A stretch of 64,000 nucleotides of DNA from Yersinia rohdei ATCC 43380 (lineage in GTDB: Bacteria > Pseudomonadota > Gammaproteobacteria > Enterobacterales > Enterobacteriaceae): NCBI RefSeq assembly GCF_000173775.1, contig NZ_ACCD01000022.1:1-64000 (forward strand), read 5' to 3'. This document shows positions 63,727-64,000 of this stretch, piece by piece. The position numbers and the translations under genes are program-made. A model generated the notes under the pieces. The model worked only from the letters and a program-made list of their open reading frames with translations. It had not been told where the DNA came from and made no database searches. How positions within the stretch are numbered: the first letter of the stretch is position 1; each line of letters opens with the position of its first letter.

Positions 63727-64000
63727 TTACAACCCAAGAATATCCTTCACAAAAGGGATCGTAAGCTTACGTTGTGCAGTGATAGAGGCGCGATCAAGTT
63801 GATCGAGTGTCGTAAACAGCGTGCGCATTTCTCGATCCAGGCGTTTTAGCAGAAAACGGCCAACATCTTCAGGTAATTCAAAGCCTCGCAATTTAGCGCG
63901 TAATTGCAGAGCTTGTAATTTTTCGTCATCTGATAGCGGCTGTAATTTGTAGATTTGGCCCCAATCAAGGCGAGAAGCTAAATCTGGCAAGCCGAGGTTT
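63727..64000 (-). CDS. hda: DnaA regulatory inactivator Hda, C-terminal part
   Basis: Hda with the DNA-loaded sliding clamp stimulates ATP hydrolysis by DnaA and so prevents reinitiation. Only the last 91 residues are in the window; the frame continues past the edge (the TTG at 63990 is an internal Leu codon). The visible part, [20 protein letters not shown] through the AAA+ lid with [19 protein letters not shown], is nearly the same as in E. coli. The N-terminal clamp-binding motif is outside. Confidence 0.95.
   Translation of the reverse strand, partial: NLGLPDLASRLDWGQIYKLQPLSDDEKLQALQLRAKLRGFELPEDVGRFLLKRLDREMRTLFTTLDQLDRASITAQRKLTIPFVKDILGL

Overview
This 64 kb window is a chromosomal segment of an enteric gammaproteobacterium, most likely Yersinia (Y. 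enterocolitica group by resemblance). The genes read as close Enterobacterales orthologues and follow the E. coli 54-56 min backbone: gltX-tRNA-Ala, ligA-zipA, cysZ-cysK-ptsHI-crr, cysPTWAM, yfeXY, ypeA-hemF, maeB, nudK, acrD-ypfM-yffB-dapE-ypfN-ypfH-tmcA, ypfJ-purC-bamC-dapA-gcvR-bcp, perM-bepA-yfgD-hda. Genus and species are inferred from remembered protein and repeat similarity, not from a search. I see no prophage, insertion sequence, CRISPR array or replication origin.

Layout. 1-2.4 kb: two identical tRNA-Val genes diverge from gltX, followed by two identical tRNA-Ala genes with a strong promoter. 2.4-7 kb: a nucleotidyltransferase-like gene, a FlxA-like coiled-coil gene, a DUF3820 gene, ligA and zipA. 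7-12 kb: sulfur assimilation (cysZ, cysK), then the PTS phosphorelay genes ptsH, ptsI and crr. 12-17.6 kb: a CpxAR-like two-component system divergent from a MacAB-type efflux pair. 17.7-22.6 kb: the sulfate/thiosulfate importer operon cysPTWA with cysM. 22.8-29.2 kb: a complete sialic acid catabolic cluster (nanT, an RpiR-type regulator, nanQ, nanK, divergent nanE-nanA). 29-36.6 kb: yfeX, yfeY, a YgiW-like OB-fold protein, ypeA, hemF, yaiI, maeB. 36.8-44 kb: nudK, a RelE-type toxin-antitoxin pair, the periplasmic nitrate reductase operon napFDABC (no napGH), narP. 44.6-64 kb: acrD, the 20-residue ypfM, lysine/peptidoglycan genes (dapE, dapA), tmcA, purC, bamC, gcvR, bcp, perM, bepA, yfgD and the C-terminal part of hda at the edge.

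How they work together. CysZ and CysPTWA bring in sulfate, and CysK and CysM fix sulfide or thiosulfate onto O-acetylserine. HPr, EI and EIIA-Glc form the sugar phosphorelay. The nan genes import and degrade sialic acid to ManNAc-6P and then GlcNAc-6P, and their promoters share a palindromic motif that is a good candidate operator for the local RpiR regulator. NapFDABC with NarP is a nitrate respiration unit placed where E. coli has aegA-narQ.

Most interesting signals: the shared nan operator-like palindrome; a NanA resembling animal sialic acid lyases; a 20-codon ypfM; short tandem repeats of exactly 18 bp at four unrelated loci, two of them altering protein N-termini (BepA, DapA); two families of ERIC-like intergenic repeats; terminator-like hairpins inside the cys and nap operons; and a 12-bp perfect hairpin in the ptsH leader.
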